Both the position numbers and the translations under genes were made by a program. Of a stretch of 64,000 bases of DNA, positions 9,706 to 19,136 are shown one piece after another; within the stretch, counting starts at the first letter, position 1, and the number at the start of each line of letters is the position of its first letter. This DNA is from Nitzschia sp. DOCU1 (lineage: Eukaryota > Bacillariophyta > Bacillariophyceae > Bacillariales > Bacillariaceae): positions 1,302,001 to 1,366,000 of the forward strand of contig OX595996.1 of the NCBI GenBank assembly GCA_951394045.1. Direction: 5' to 3'. Under the pieces are notes generated by a model that saw only the letters and a list, made by a program, of their open reading frames with translations, searched no databases and was not told the origin of the DNA.

Positions 9706-10599
9706 ATGTTCACGTCCACCGTCAAACTCCTCTGTCTCACTCTCGTTGTCTCCTCTGTTGAGGGTCTTATCCAAGACCATGCTCAGTGGGGTAGATCCGG
9801 CCTTGGACCAAACGGCCCTCAATCGATGTTTCGACCACCGGAGCAGTTTGGCATGTATGGCGGAGCTGACATGTCGCTCCAAAGCAGCGCTGCTTTCTAT
9901 GGCATGCCCAGCTTCCGAGAAGGAGGCATGGGAATGATGGGCCGAGAAGGCGGTATGGGTATGATGGGTCGCGAAGGCGGCATGGGAATGATGGGCCGAG
10001 AAGGTGGTATGGGCATGATGGGCCGAGAAGGCGGCATGGGAATGATGGGCCGAGAAGAAGGTATGGGAATGATGGGAGGATTCGGCGACGGTTTCGGAAT
10101 GCCCAGCTTTCGTCGGGATATGGACTTTGCCGGCTATGATCGTTCTGGAGGCAACATGATGCCTATGGGCGGCCGACGTGGATTCCTCCCGGACCAGTAC
10201 AGCGGAATGAACTCCGGATTCGGAGGTGGCGAGATGGGCCGTCGCGGTGTCAGCCCCTCGATGCAAAACGGAGGTGCATTCAATGCTCCTCGTGTCGGAT
10301 TTGGAGGCCGAGATGAGTTCCAAGGTCGTGGCTTCCCCCACCATGGCATGGGAGGTCCCCGAGACTTTCAAGAGCGTGGCATGGGTTTTGGCATGCCTAT
10401 GCGTTACGGAGACCGCATGGGAGGTGGCTATGGAGGTGGTTACGGCCGCGGTCAAAACTGGCGCACCAGCAATGGCATGGGATACAGCCAGCAAAACGGA
10501 CGCCGCGACGACAACAACAACGACTCGGGCATGGACTCGCCCGGACGACGTTCCGACAACAATGGCGATTTCCGAAGACCTTCGCGTGGAAACTACTAA
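9706..10599 (+). CDS. Small secreted Met/Gly/Arg-rich repeat protein
   Basis: ATG at 9706 opens a signal peptide (MFTSTVKLLCLTLVVSSVEG, cut before LIQD); in-frame sequence upstream lacks one. The product is 297 residues, with no intron. After a short lead it has six GGMGMMGRE nonapeptides, the last with EEG. Then follows a Gly/Arg/Met/Phe-rich region with GMPSFREGG and GMPSFRRDM motifs, and a hydrophilic tail rich in Asn, Asp, Ser and Arg. There is no catalytic domain. It shares composition and the GMPS-aromatic motif with the CAP-domain protein and the Pro-rich protein next door. A structural extracellular-matrix or wall role is a guess. Confidence 0.65.
   Translation: MFTSTVKLLCLTLVVSSVEGLIQDHAQWGRSGLGPNGPQSMFRPPEQFGMYGGADMSLQSSAAFYGMPSFREGGMGMMGREGGMGMMGREGGMGMMGREGGMGMMGREGGMGMMGREEGMGMMGGFGDGFGMPSFRRDMDFAGYDRSGGNMMPMGGRRGFLPDQYSGMNSGFGGGEMGRRGVSPSMQNGGAFNAPRVGFGGRDEFQGRGFPHHGMGGPRDFQERGMGFGMPMRYGDRMGGGYGGGYGRGQNWRTSNGMGYSQQNGRRDDNNNDSGMDSPGRRSDNNGDFRRPSRGNY
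9916..10077 (+). repeat. 27-bp tandem repeat (GGMGMMGRE), six units
   Basis: Six near-identical 27-bp units, alternating ggc/ggt Gly codons and ggaatgatggg/ggtatgatggg variants, all in frame. Confidence 0.85.
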
Positions 10600-11048
10600 C
10601 TCTTTGGACTACAGAGAGAAATAGTGGCACTATCATCACAGCAGAGAGAATGATGCTCTCTTGCAACCTCCCATACGCGACTTCAGCAAGGAAAGGTCCT
10701 CACAACCGGCATTCCAGATGCCTTGGACGTGATTCTTCCAACCATGCTCGCACAATCAATGCTTTTCCAAAATAATCAATTACTAGAGTGGCATTATTTC
10801 ATTTACATCGCGCTGCCACACCCTTCGTATTTGTCGTTGTAGATCCAGCGTTGTCGCTTCGGTGTTTCCGTTTGGTTTCTTGGCATAAAGATGTTGGAGA
10901 TTTAGCAAAGCAAACGAGTATTGCATTATTAACTTCAGCTGAATCGGGAGCTTTCTTCCGTTGCCTGGAGTATTATACACTGCTTTTACAATCCTTCAGT
11001 AAACACGTCTATAAATCGTTAATTCAAGTCTAGTAAAGATGCGGCCCT
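10600..11048. other. Intergenic, between convergent genes
   Basis: 3' flanks of two convergent secreted-protein genes. Open frames here lack domain-like sequence. No terminator or repeat was recognised. Confidence 0.45.
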
Positions 11049-11666
11049 TTAATAAAAGTCGGGACGCAAGGGTTGTTGATGGAAGCTGGTACTTGGTCGC
11101 CCCATAAAGGAGAAGTCTAGAGGAGGGGGCACGGGTTGGAAATAGCCAGGCATGCCGATTTCAGGGAAAACTTCAAAGCCGTTGGGCCTTCCCGACGCAA
11201 AGAAAAGGTCTTGAGGGACGGCGCCATTATCACGCTTTTCAGGTCGACGATAGTCTGCCTTGGTGCGAAAGTATTGCTGGCGTTCGAATTCGCGAACCTT
11301 TGGTTCTTGAGGAGGAGCGTCTTCTTGTTCTTGGGCAGTAGGAGGGGGAGGAGGAGACGAAAAACCCGCCGCACGTTGACGGGCCACTTCGTGATTGTGG
11401 TGGTAGCTTGGAGGTCTGAAGTCCATCCTGACCGATGGCTCACGGTAATCATAAGCGTTTTCATGCAATCGACCGTAGCTGGGCATTCCGTAGGGGTCAC
11501 TCTGGTATCTGGTCCCCTCCTTCCCGACGTGTCGAGTCGGGAGTTGTTCAGGAACGATAAAAGGGCTTCCTGGTTGATGCCACATACCACCATCCGGAGC
11601 CCATGCCACGGCACCGCCAAGGAACAAGGACAACAATACCTTCTTCAAAAGCAGGGAGGACGTCAT
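11049..11666 (-). CDS. Small secreted Pro/Tyr-rich protein
   Basis: 205 residues from an ATG at 11666. Signal peptide MTSSLLLKKVLLSLFLGGAVA is followed by WAPDGGMW. The mature part is disordered, with DPYGMPSYGRLHENAY, a PPPPP tract, an EREFE/RRPEKR charged stretch and GMPGYFQPVPPP, and ends LRPDFY. The GMPSYGR and terminal RPD elements match the CAP protein (GIPSYGR, RPDNF) and the Met/Gly protein (GMPSFR). I do not recognise a named family. The three neighbours look like one compositional class of secreted proteins. Confidence 0.6.
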   Translation of the reverse strand: MTSSLLLKKVLLSLFLGGAVAWAPDGGMWHQPGSPFIVPEQLPTRHVGKEGTRYQSDPYGMPSYGRLHENAYDYREPSVRMDFRPPSYHHNHEVARQRAAGFSSPPPPPTAQEQEDAPPQEPKVREFERQQYFRTKADYRRPEKRDNGAVPQDLFFASGRPNGFEVFPEIGMPGYFQPVPPPLDFSFMGRPSTSFHQQPLRPDFY

Positions 11667-12049
11667 GTTGCGAAGTAAGATATGAAAACCAGCGAAAATT
11701 TGTGTTGCAGAAAAAGGAAACTTTACGCAATGGACGGAGAAGGGTCGAGCCCAAAAGATACCCCAATAATGTCAGCATTGCTTGTTCTCTACATACAGTG
11801 TGTATGTGAAGAGATTTCAAATTTTCGACCGATCGGTTTTCCGTCTTCGATTCCTTCCTTCCAACCAACCCGAGCAGACCACGTGGTCAAATTGGGCTCG
11901 ACCGGCTTGCGAAAACGCCGGCCGGAGACAAAGAGCAATCGGCAAAGATGACTGAGACGAATGAGTTGACTAATACGAATTCAATCCTATTCATTTTGCT
12001 ACTTCTACTAGTAGTAGTAGTGGTACTCTGCGGGTCGAGTGGTAGTTAC
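11667..12049. other. Intergenic, no gene seen
   Basis: 5' flank of the Pro-rich secreted protein. It ends in a short cta/gta triplet-rich tract (about 12001-12070) that borders the duplicated block. Confidence 0.4.
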
Positions 12050-13320
12050 TTTAGTAGTTTAGAGCTACTGGTAGAGTGCTAGTAGAAGGAGTAGAATAAT
12101 TTCTTTAATTCTTAACACATCTTAGTCGCAAGCCTTCCTGCTTCTCTCACAGTTTAGATGAAGACAAGTGCAGCAAGCGGGAGCGTCACGAAGGAAATGA
12201 TTGCTGCCAAAAGATGGAGCGACTGAAGAAACGCAGGGTCGGCCGCCTCGCCCTCAACATTATTCGTCAAAGGCATGACGACAGTCTCCTCTTCGGCCTG
12301 GAAATATCCCTCAACGGGATAAAAAACATCTAGTAGTGGCTCGCAGGTGGCAACGTGACGGCCACCATCGATGGCGGAACAGTCGACAGTGATGCTATGG
12401 GGCTCCTCAGTACAAACGATGCAGGTTTCACAGTCTTGGCCGTTGAGTTGGACAGTGCAGCTACCATCGTCGTCTTGCTTGACAGAAATCGTGACTCCAG
12501 ACGTCGGCAACTCCACGGGGGGCGTCGAAGATGCCATCACTTCGTCTGGGGAAGTTCTTGTCAAATCCAAGATATTATAATCCCAGCCATAACCACCCAA
12601 ATAGTCAACCGTGCCATTTGGATATTGAACGGGACTTGGACCTTGCAGGTAGGCAAAGGCACAAATTGTTTCTTTGGACGAGGAGCTGTCACGTGAGGAT
12701 GAGAAGTCTTGACACACAACTCCCATGCTTTCATATGCATGTGCGACGGGAACATTCCAACCGAATGAAATGGTGCCAGCCAAAAGCAGCCATAAAGAGT
12801 TGGTGGAGACAATCTTTGTCATGATATCGTGTCCTTGAAGAAGGGATGTACTGGTTGCTACACTTCGCTGTTGGCATTTTATGACCGCTTCCACCAAATC
12901 CTTCGCACCGTCCTCTTTGCCTCATCGTCCGACTGTACTCGTGTGAATGTGGTGGAGCAGTGAGGCACGATCGGAATGCAGATGTGTCTTCTCCTACAAA
13001 GAATGCAATTATGCGATAATATGATAGTCGCCGTTCCAATATTGTAGTCGCGGTCCTGTTACACCATAAAGTCGGGAAAGTCGGAGTGCACAAACAAGAC
13101 TTTAGTCGCAGCCCAGCAATATGCATGGCATTCTTGGCGATTCCTCGGACTGCTGTGCTTGAGGCACCCAGCTAATTGCAGTGTGTTTGCTACCTCCCTT
13201 GTTCGGTTGAAGAATCCCGTCCAGCAACAAGATTGGTTTCGCGTGTTGTGCATGCAGCCCCTGCTACTCGGAGTAGTAGCTATCAGTAGTCCCCACAAGC
13301 AGTAGTGATGGATTTCGAAT
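12050..13320. repeat. Segmental duplication, copy A
   Basis: Pairs with 20690-21980 in the same orientation. Shared stretches include the 3' flank (ttatttctttaattcttaa-like), the whole coding region and the 5' flank: gatagtcgcc, a ttagtcgcagcccag element, cccgtccagcaacaagat, and a tactcgga...agtag end. Coding parts are nearly identical; flanks are more diverged. Confidence 0.8.
12154..12822 (-). CDS. Cys-rich surface protein, possible GPI anchor, paralogue A
   Basis: 222 residues from the ATG at 12822; open frame continues to 12897 without a signal. It has an N-terminal signal peptide (MTKIVSTNSLWLLLAGTISF...AHA) and an ectodomain with many Cys (CTVQLNGQDCETCIVC, VDCSAIDGG, HVATCEP). A hydrophobic C-terminal tail (about 20 residues, ending LPLAALVFI) stops at the last residue. 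That layout fits a GPI-anchor signal or a tail anchor. No named domain. Nearly identical to the product of 21467-20796 from PSPxQYPNGTVDYLGG to the end, with differences concentrated in the signal peptide and first 30 mature residues. Function unknown. Confidence 0.65.
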   Translation of the reverse strand: MTKIVSTNSLWLLLAGTISFGWNVPVAHAYESMGVVCQDFSSSRDSSSSKETICAFAYLQGPSPVQYPNGTVDYLGGYGWDYNILDLTRTSPDEVMASSTPPVELPTSGVTISVKQDDDGSCTVQLNGQDCETCIVCTEEPHSITVDCSAIDGGRHVATCEPLLDVFYPVEGYFQAEEETVVMPLTNNVEGEAADPAFLQSLHLLAAIISFVTLPLAALVFI

Positions 13321-13554
13321 TCTTGAAGCCAAGGGACTAATACAGAACGCTCCTCGAAGAAGTTCCTCCTGCTGTTGATGTTTCTCCAGGCTTCTTGACA
13401 ATACCCAACAAGACTCTGGACTGAATACGTTATTGATCTGTGGCGGATACGGCCATGCTAGGAGCACGCACCAAACTCAAAAACGACTTCTTGACGCCTG
13501 TGTTTATGGTCGTTCGCGGGAGACACCTAAGTCTCGTCGGCAGTGACGCTGCTG
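13321..13554. other. Intergenic between duplicated block and LRR remnant
   Basis: No coding pattern was recognised. It links the 5' flank of the Cys-rich gene to the LRR-type 5' region. Confidence 0.35.
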
Positions 13555-13965
13555 ATGCCATACTGCTGAAGAAATCTATGAATCAATAGATTTTTGCTCG
13601 GTTGGGTATAGATGCTTTATGTTTGTTGTGTCGGCCCTTGGTTTTGTGACAACAAAGTCAGGCCATGGGATTGCGACTGGATTGCCTTCTTTTGACGGTG
13701 GACGAAGCGTCGCGACGTGGAGCAAAAACATCCATCCAACCCAACGGCGGCTAGACGGTTACGACAAAGTCGACCGATCTTCAGAAATTGACTCGAACGA
13801 CTAGTAAAACGAAGGAGTACCGGTACCGATAAGTGTGATGGTCTTCGTCGCGAAAAAGCCCGCGAAAAAGCTATTGGAACAACGATGAGGACGAGGGCAT
13901 TCGGGACGGCGATACTTCATCCATCGCGTCATTTCGATTATTACTCGCTTGCTCAATTGAAAATG
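13555..13965 (+). pseudogene. LRR-family 5' region remnant (promoter and leader only)
   Basis: Matches the upstream regions of the three LRR copies. Shared elements: tttttgctcggttgg, a tgtttgttgtgtcgg run, gacggtggacgaagcgtcg, atccatccaacccaacggcgg, cgacaaagtcgaccgat, gagggcattcgggac, and the cgcttgctcaattga leader just before an ATG at about 13963. After ATGTCA the LRR coding similarity stops. Most similar to the region upstream of the minus-strand copy (39395-39800, reversed). It looks like a breakpoint that kept the control region and lost the gene. Confidence 0.6.
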
Positions 13966-14063
13966 TCACTAAGGAGATGATTTACAATTGAAGTACAGTG
14001 CGCACAATCGTTGTTCACGACACGAATTTCCAAAGTATTTCGATAGGAAGGAGCGCCGCATCA

Positions 14064-17000
14064 TTAATATGGACGTGCCTCAACTATGATACTTTGCACG
14101 TAGATGTATGCAGGCCCTCCTGTGTTTGTTACGGAGAGCCCAATCGTGTTGTCATCTTGATAGAATGGTGCCCCCGGTGTATGTGTGATGGTAAAACTAT
14201 GCAGAGCATTGCAACAACCACCACTCGCGACTTGTTTTCCATTTATGTCGACGACCGTGTTATCATCTTGTGCCCACTTTATTGTAACTTTCACGCTGGG
14301 TAAACGATATCCAGTGAGTTTAAAGGATTGCTGGACATACACTGGTTCCATTGAATCGCAATTCTGGTTGACCCACTTCCCCCCCGTATATTCTTGCGTA
14401 CATGAGTATGGTAAAGCATCTGTCATGGTCACTGGAAGGTTCCATTGACTGATGAGAGCGCAGAGAGCAAAGCGACATGAACCAACAAACAAGCATAGAA
14501 GGAAACGTGAGGTCAAAAATGTCAAATCAGATTCTTCAGCGAACCAACAAATCTTACTCATAGAACTTTGTGGGACTCGACGACGGCGCCAACGAAGGGA
14601 AAAACGAAGGAAAACTCGAAGGCATCAGGCTTGGCTTTTGTGAAGGTGTCGTACTTGGCTGGTCAGATGGAGATTCCGAAGGCTGCATGCTTGGCTCGTC
14701 TGACGGCATGTCAGATGGGCGAAGACTAGGTTCATCCGAGGGCTCTGAACTTGGCTGAAGCGATGGGAAGGCGGAGGGAAAATTACTTGGAAATTGAGAA
14801 GGAAACTGGCTGGGAAACGAGCTTGGCGCTGTACTTGGCCAACGGGCCAACTGAACGGGGTTGGCAGGGTTCCGTGGGTTGTTTGGATTCCGAGGATTGG
14901 CTGGGTTTGCAGGATTCGTAGGGCTCAGCGGATTTCGTGGGCTGGATGGACTACTCGGGTTGGCAGGGCTGCCTGGACTCGCTGGATTATTGGGATTAAC
15001 AGGCCATGACGGATTACTTGGGTTGTTCGGATTGCGCGGGTTGGCAGGGTTTCGCGGCGAGCTGGGATTGGCAGGGTTCAAAGGATTGTTTGGATTTGAG
15101 GGGCTCTTGGGCGAAAGTGGGTTGCTGGGATTATTAGGGTTGGCAGGGTTGGCAGGATTTGCTGGCGATTTGGGATTTCCTGGAGCACTCGGATTGCTTG
15201 GGTTGTTTGCCGGGTTGTTGGGATTGCTAGGATTGAGGGGATTCGACGGGCTCGCTGGAGCAGCTGGATTGGATGGGTTGCTAGCCGGACTTGTTGGGCT
15301 CAACGGGTTCGAAGGACTTCCTGGTGCTGCCGGATTGTTCGGGTTGCTTGCCGGATTCGTCGGGTTCGACGGACTTCCTGGAGCGGTCGGATTATTCGGG
15401 TTGCTTGCCGGATTCGTCGGGCTCAAGGGGTTCGAAGGACTTCCTGGAGCTGCCGGATTGTTCGGGTTGTTTGCCGGATTCGACGGATTCGACGGACTTC
15501 CTGGAGCTGCCGGATTATTCGGATTGCTTGCCGGATTCGTTGGGCTCAACGGGTTCGAAGGACTTCCAGGCGCTGCCGGGTTAGACGGATTGCTTGCAGG
15601 ATTCGTCGGGCTCAACGGGTTCGAAGGACTTCCTGGAGCTGCAGGATTATTCGGGTTGCTAGCCGGATTGAACGGGTTCGAAGGGTTCCCTGGAGCAGCT
15701 GGATTGCTCGGATTACTGGCCGGGTTGGTTGGGCTCAGTGGATTGGAAGGACTTCCTGGAGCGGCCGGATTCAAAGGGTTGCTTGCAGGGTTGTTCGGAT
15801 TGACGGGATTCCCGGGGCTTGACGGGTTGGCGGGATTGCTTGGGCTATTCGGATTTGCCGGTGGTAACAAGGCTAGCTGGACTAAGCTTCCAGGATTGTT
15901 AGGGTTGTTAGGATTGACTGGATTGTTCGGGCTCGTCGGGAGATTTGGATCCAGCAAGGAGAGTTGTGTTGGACTCGCAGGGTTGTTCGGGTTGTTTGGG
16001 TTCGAGGGATAAATAGGATTCAGCAACGGATTAAAGTAGTCCGCTAGAGTCGACGGTGGGTTGCTCGGATCATCCGTTATTGGTACAGCCAAGTTTACAA
16101 CCACAACCTGTTCGCCGTCAGTAGTGTCTGAAATATAGGCGACCGTCAGTGTTGTGAAGCCCATGGGTAGCTCCTCGGAACTCACACTTTCCATGATTAG
16201 TCCATTGACCGATTCCAAAAACGCGCGAAACATCTCACTGGAACTGAAGTACTTGGAGACTTCTTGTTGTTGGTCGCGTCTTGATGCTCCCAACGATCGA
16301 AGCAGCCTCCTCGTCGCCTCTTCCAATGCGAACAAAGGCTCGTTCACAGGACACCCATCACAGACTACCCAAGCATCAAAATCTGTAATCAGAGTACCAT
16401 TCGATGCACCCTCAAAATCATATAACTCAAATGTCTGCTCCACGATCGTAGAGTTTTGCATCTCGCGAAAGAAGACGTCAACGCACTCATCACTTCCCAC
16501 ACTACCACCACCCGTCACGTTGTTGTAGGCGTCTACAATCAAAGACTCCACCAATATCTTTTCTCGTTCCGTGAACGGCCTATAAAATCCTTCCAAGTAC
16601 AATGAAAATGATCCTTTTCGATGTTGAGCATTCTTGTCGTCGGCCAGGGCCAGACCACATGGGGATTGAAAGACGGGCGGCGAAGTAGCCGCTGTAGAGT
16701 TGGTTGACGACACAACCTTCAGTTCTCCCCCATAGACAGCCGCAGCGGCGGCCGTGGCAGCCACGACCGCAGTAGCTACCGTAGCACTTGCCGCTGCTGC
16801 CGGAGCTGAACTGGCAACAGCCGCTAATATTCCAGCTTGTGCCGCAGCTGCTCCCGCCGCTACACCGGATGCAGCTCCCGAAGCAGCCGAGGAGGCAGCC
16901 TGTGTGGCCATTGCTTGAATCCTGGTAGTAAGCAAGAGAAGAGCATAGAAAGACAATGATGGTGTTTGAGGATACAGGAAGGCGAGTGATCGAAACTCCA

Positions 17001-18067
17001 AAGCTGTTGCTGGTGTACTGTACTCACGGCGGCGGCTGTATGCCGGGCACGGCCCCTCCTCCACCGCCAGCAGGTCCAGGGGCGCCTGCAGATTGTCCAA
17101 TCACGTTGACACCCGGATCATGATGTACAAAGTTTGTGGCATCTGCTGGTCCGTCTGAACTCATTTGAATACACTTGGAAACCAGTTTCCACACGAAAGT
17201 GGCCAACCCAAACAAGCCCACAAAAAGGAGAGTGTAGAGATTAGATCGATCCGTTTGGTTCTCTTTTTGTTGTTCTCCTTCTTCTTTACCATCCAGTTGT
17301 TCTTTGCCATTTTCTTCGGTGCAAACTCGAAGGCGTTTTGCGTCGCCGGCGCTACAATCACCTTCTTCCCCCCGACCCTCGGCTCCATCTTGATCATCGA
17401 CGTCCGTATTTCCATTTCTCCATTTTTCACCACGTCGTCCTCGAAACCTAGCCTGAATCGTCCTAGCTGCATTTTCAACGTGACCTTGAAATTGAATAGC
17501 ATCCGCAATCATTGTTATCATCTGACCCGACGAGGATGATGACCTGCTGCCACTCGAAAAACTTAGCTCCTGGCTGCTGTTACTGGTCATTTTGGTAGTG
17601 CTGCTGATGGTACCGCTATTCGTTTTCTTCTTCAATATAGTAGTACTCAAGGGGATCTTCTTGATCCGAGCAGCAGTGTCACAAATGGATGCCGAAGATG
17701 CCAAGGCAAAAGATCTAGAGCTGGTGGTCCTCCTCATGATGTTGTTGGAGTCATTATATGACGACGAAGTCTGATCAATGGGATCTCCACCCGATGCACC
17801 GGGGTGTCGTGGTCCTCCTCCTCCCCCGCCCCACCTCACGGAAAGATGATTCGACTTGTTGCTGCTGCTCCTAGTGGTGCTACCTGTAGTACTTCTACTA
17901 GCGTCCTTGTTCTTCTCCTCATCACGATTAGCATCGTCGTCGTCACCACCCCAAAAGGCAATGGATTCCTTGTTGAGAAGAACGTTTGGGTTTGCTTTGT
18001 GCTGGTCATCTTCCTCCTCGTTGTTGAATGGCATCACACTACTGTGTTGCGCAGGGCCGCTATTCAT
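14064..18067 (-). CDS. Single-pass membrane protein with IQ motif, NPx repeats, PSxxPS repeats and C-terminal domain
   Basis: Three exons: 18067-17028, 16921-14558, 14448-14064. Introns are 106 nt (GTGAGT...CCAG, phase 2) and 109 nt (GTAAGA...TCAG, phase 2). Both joins keep frame, giving 1262 residues. Order: acidic/Ser-rich disordered cytoplasmic region; IQ-like calmodulin-binding motif [14 protein letters not shown] (200-213); TM about 277-297; Ala-rich stretch (350-410); globular region (about 417-650, with [18 protein letters not shown] and several Cys); a long repeat with Pro every third residue (NPx, about 660-1045); PSDEPS/PSxxPS repeats (to about 1130); and a Cys-containing beta-rich domain to the end. 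PSxxPS proteins are common on diatom surfaces. This architecture suggests a link from a Ca2+/calmodulin-responsive inner side to the cell wall. That role is inferred. Confidence 0.75.
14860..15990 (-). repeat. Tripeptide NPx repeat with longer 66-bp-like units
   Basis: Pro recurs every third codon for about 375 codons. Larger blocks of the form [20 protein letters not shown] recur with about 22-residue spacing. The opposite strand reads as a collagen-like Gly-x-x frame, an artefact of the codon pattern. Confidence 0.9.
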
Positions 18068-18735
18068 GATGGGGGTTTTCTTGTCTGACGACGATGATCA
18101 ACTCCTCCTCCTCCTTCTTTGTTTGTTGATAGCCGCAAGTTGCTTGAGTTGCCATGGATGATGCCGCCCCACTCTCACCACTCCGCAGCCGCGTAATGCT
18201 GTCGATGGAAGGAGATATCACAAGTGATGTTGTCGGAGCAAAATTACGAATTACGACCAACAAGGGGAATCGTCAAAATCGTGCATTGGTTTCGCCGTCG
18301 GGCGGATGGAGAATCGGCGCTTCTTCAGATGCTCTCCAGATGCTCTCTATGATAATCCCGTGGTCCTGCGGCGGGGGTTCGCTCTCTGGAGGTGAGACGT
18401 TTCAGACTACAGGCGTACCGGTATTACTTATGCGGCCCACTGTCTGTCTGTACTGACGTAAACTGCGAACCGGCCAACATGCAACCGTTGTCTATGATAT
18501 CATACCAGGTACTCCACTTGGATAAGACGAGCTATCGCGCGCTCCGAATTTTCGGAGCTGGACACCTCGCTCCGCGCGCAAACGGTTTATGTTTTTCTTC
18601 AACCTTTACTGTTTTGTCCGACCTTTTTTCATAAGAAGAAAAACCGATTCTCCGAGATCCATTAAATAGATTACTATCTTGAGACGTTTCAATGAGACTA
18701 CCGATAGTACCGGTACCAGATATAGCCTCTACCGG
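18068..18735. other. Intergenic, no gene seen
   Basis: 5' flank of the wall-linker gene and distal 5' flank of the LRR gene. No domain-bearing frame or RNA gene was recognised. Confidence 0.4.
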
Positions 18736-18739
18736 TATT

Positions 18740-19136
18740 ACAGGTGGGATCAAATTTAAGCCCCTTGCGCGGCGTCGATGCGCTTCTTCGGACGGGCGGT
18801 GGAAGAAGCGTCGCGAAAGGGGAGCAAAAATCTCCATCCAACCCAACGGCGGCGGTAGACGGTCGGTATCGACGGAAGGGTTCGTACGACAAAGTCGACC
18901 GCACCTTCGAAAATGACTCGAGCGACTTAAAAATTAGACTCACGACTCGACTCGAGCGACAACAAACAAAAAAAAGGAACATCTTTTCTTTGATGGCGGT
19001 CGCGAAACGCCCGCGAAACACACGGAAGAAACTATGGTAGAACAATGACACACGAGGGCATCCGGAACGATACTTCATGCATCGCGTCCATTTCTTTCCG
19101 ATTCTAGTACTCGACTTTGCTTGCTCAATTATAGTC
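18740..19136 (+). promoter_or_regulatory. Conserved 5' region of the LRR family
   Basis: This upstream segment recurs before LRR copies at 39395-39800 (reversed) and, partly, at 60060-60198, and as a solo remnant at 13555-13965. Conserved blocks: a catccaacccaacggcgg run, cgacaaagtcgac, gacgagggcatyc with acgatactt downstream, and tttgcttgctcaa 5-12 bases before the ATG. Family-wide conservation of non-coding sequence may reflect promoter or leader function, or simply recent duplication. Confidence 0.45.

Noticed and set aside
9631..10494. Minus-strand His/Ser-rich frame of 287 residues
   Set aside because: Antisense of the Met/Gly repeat gene, whose plus frame has a clear signal peptide.
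14861..16012. Long plus-strand collagen-like (Gly-x-x) open frame
   Set aside because: It is the reverse complement of the NPx repeat (Pro codons CCN read back as NGG), lies inside a spliced minus-strand gene and has no signal peptide.
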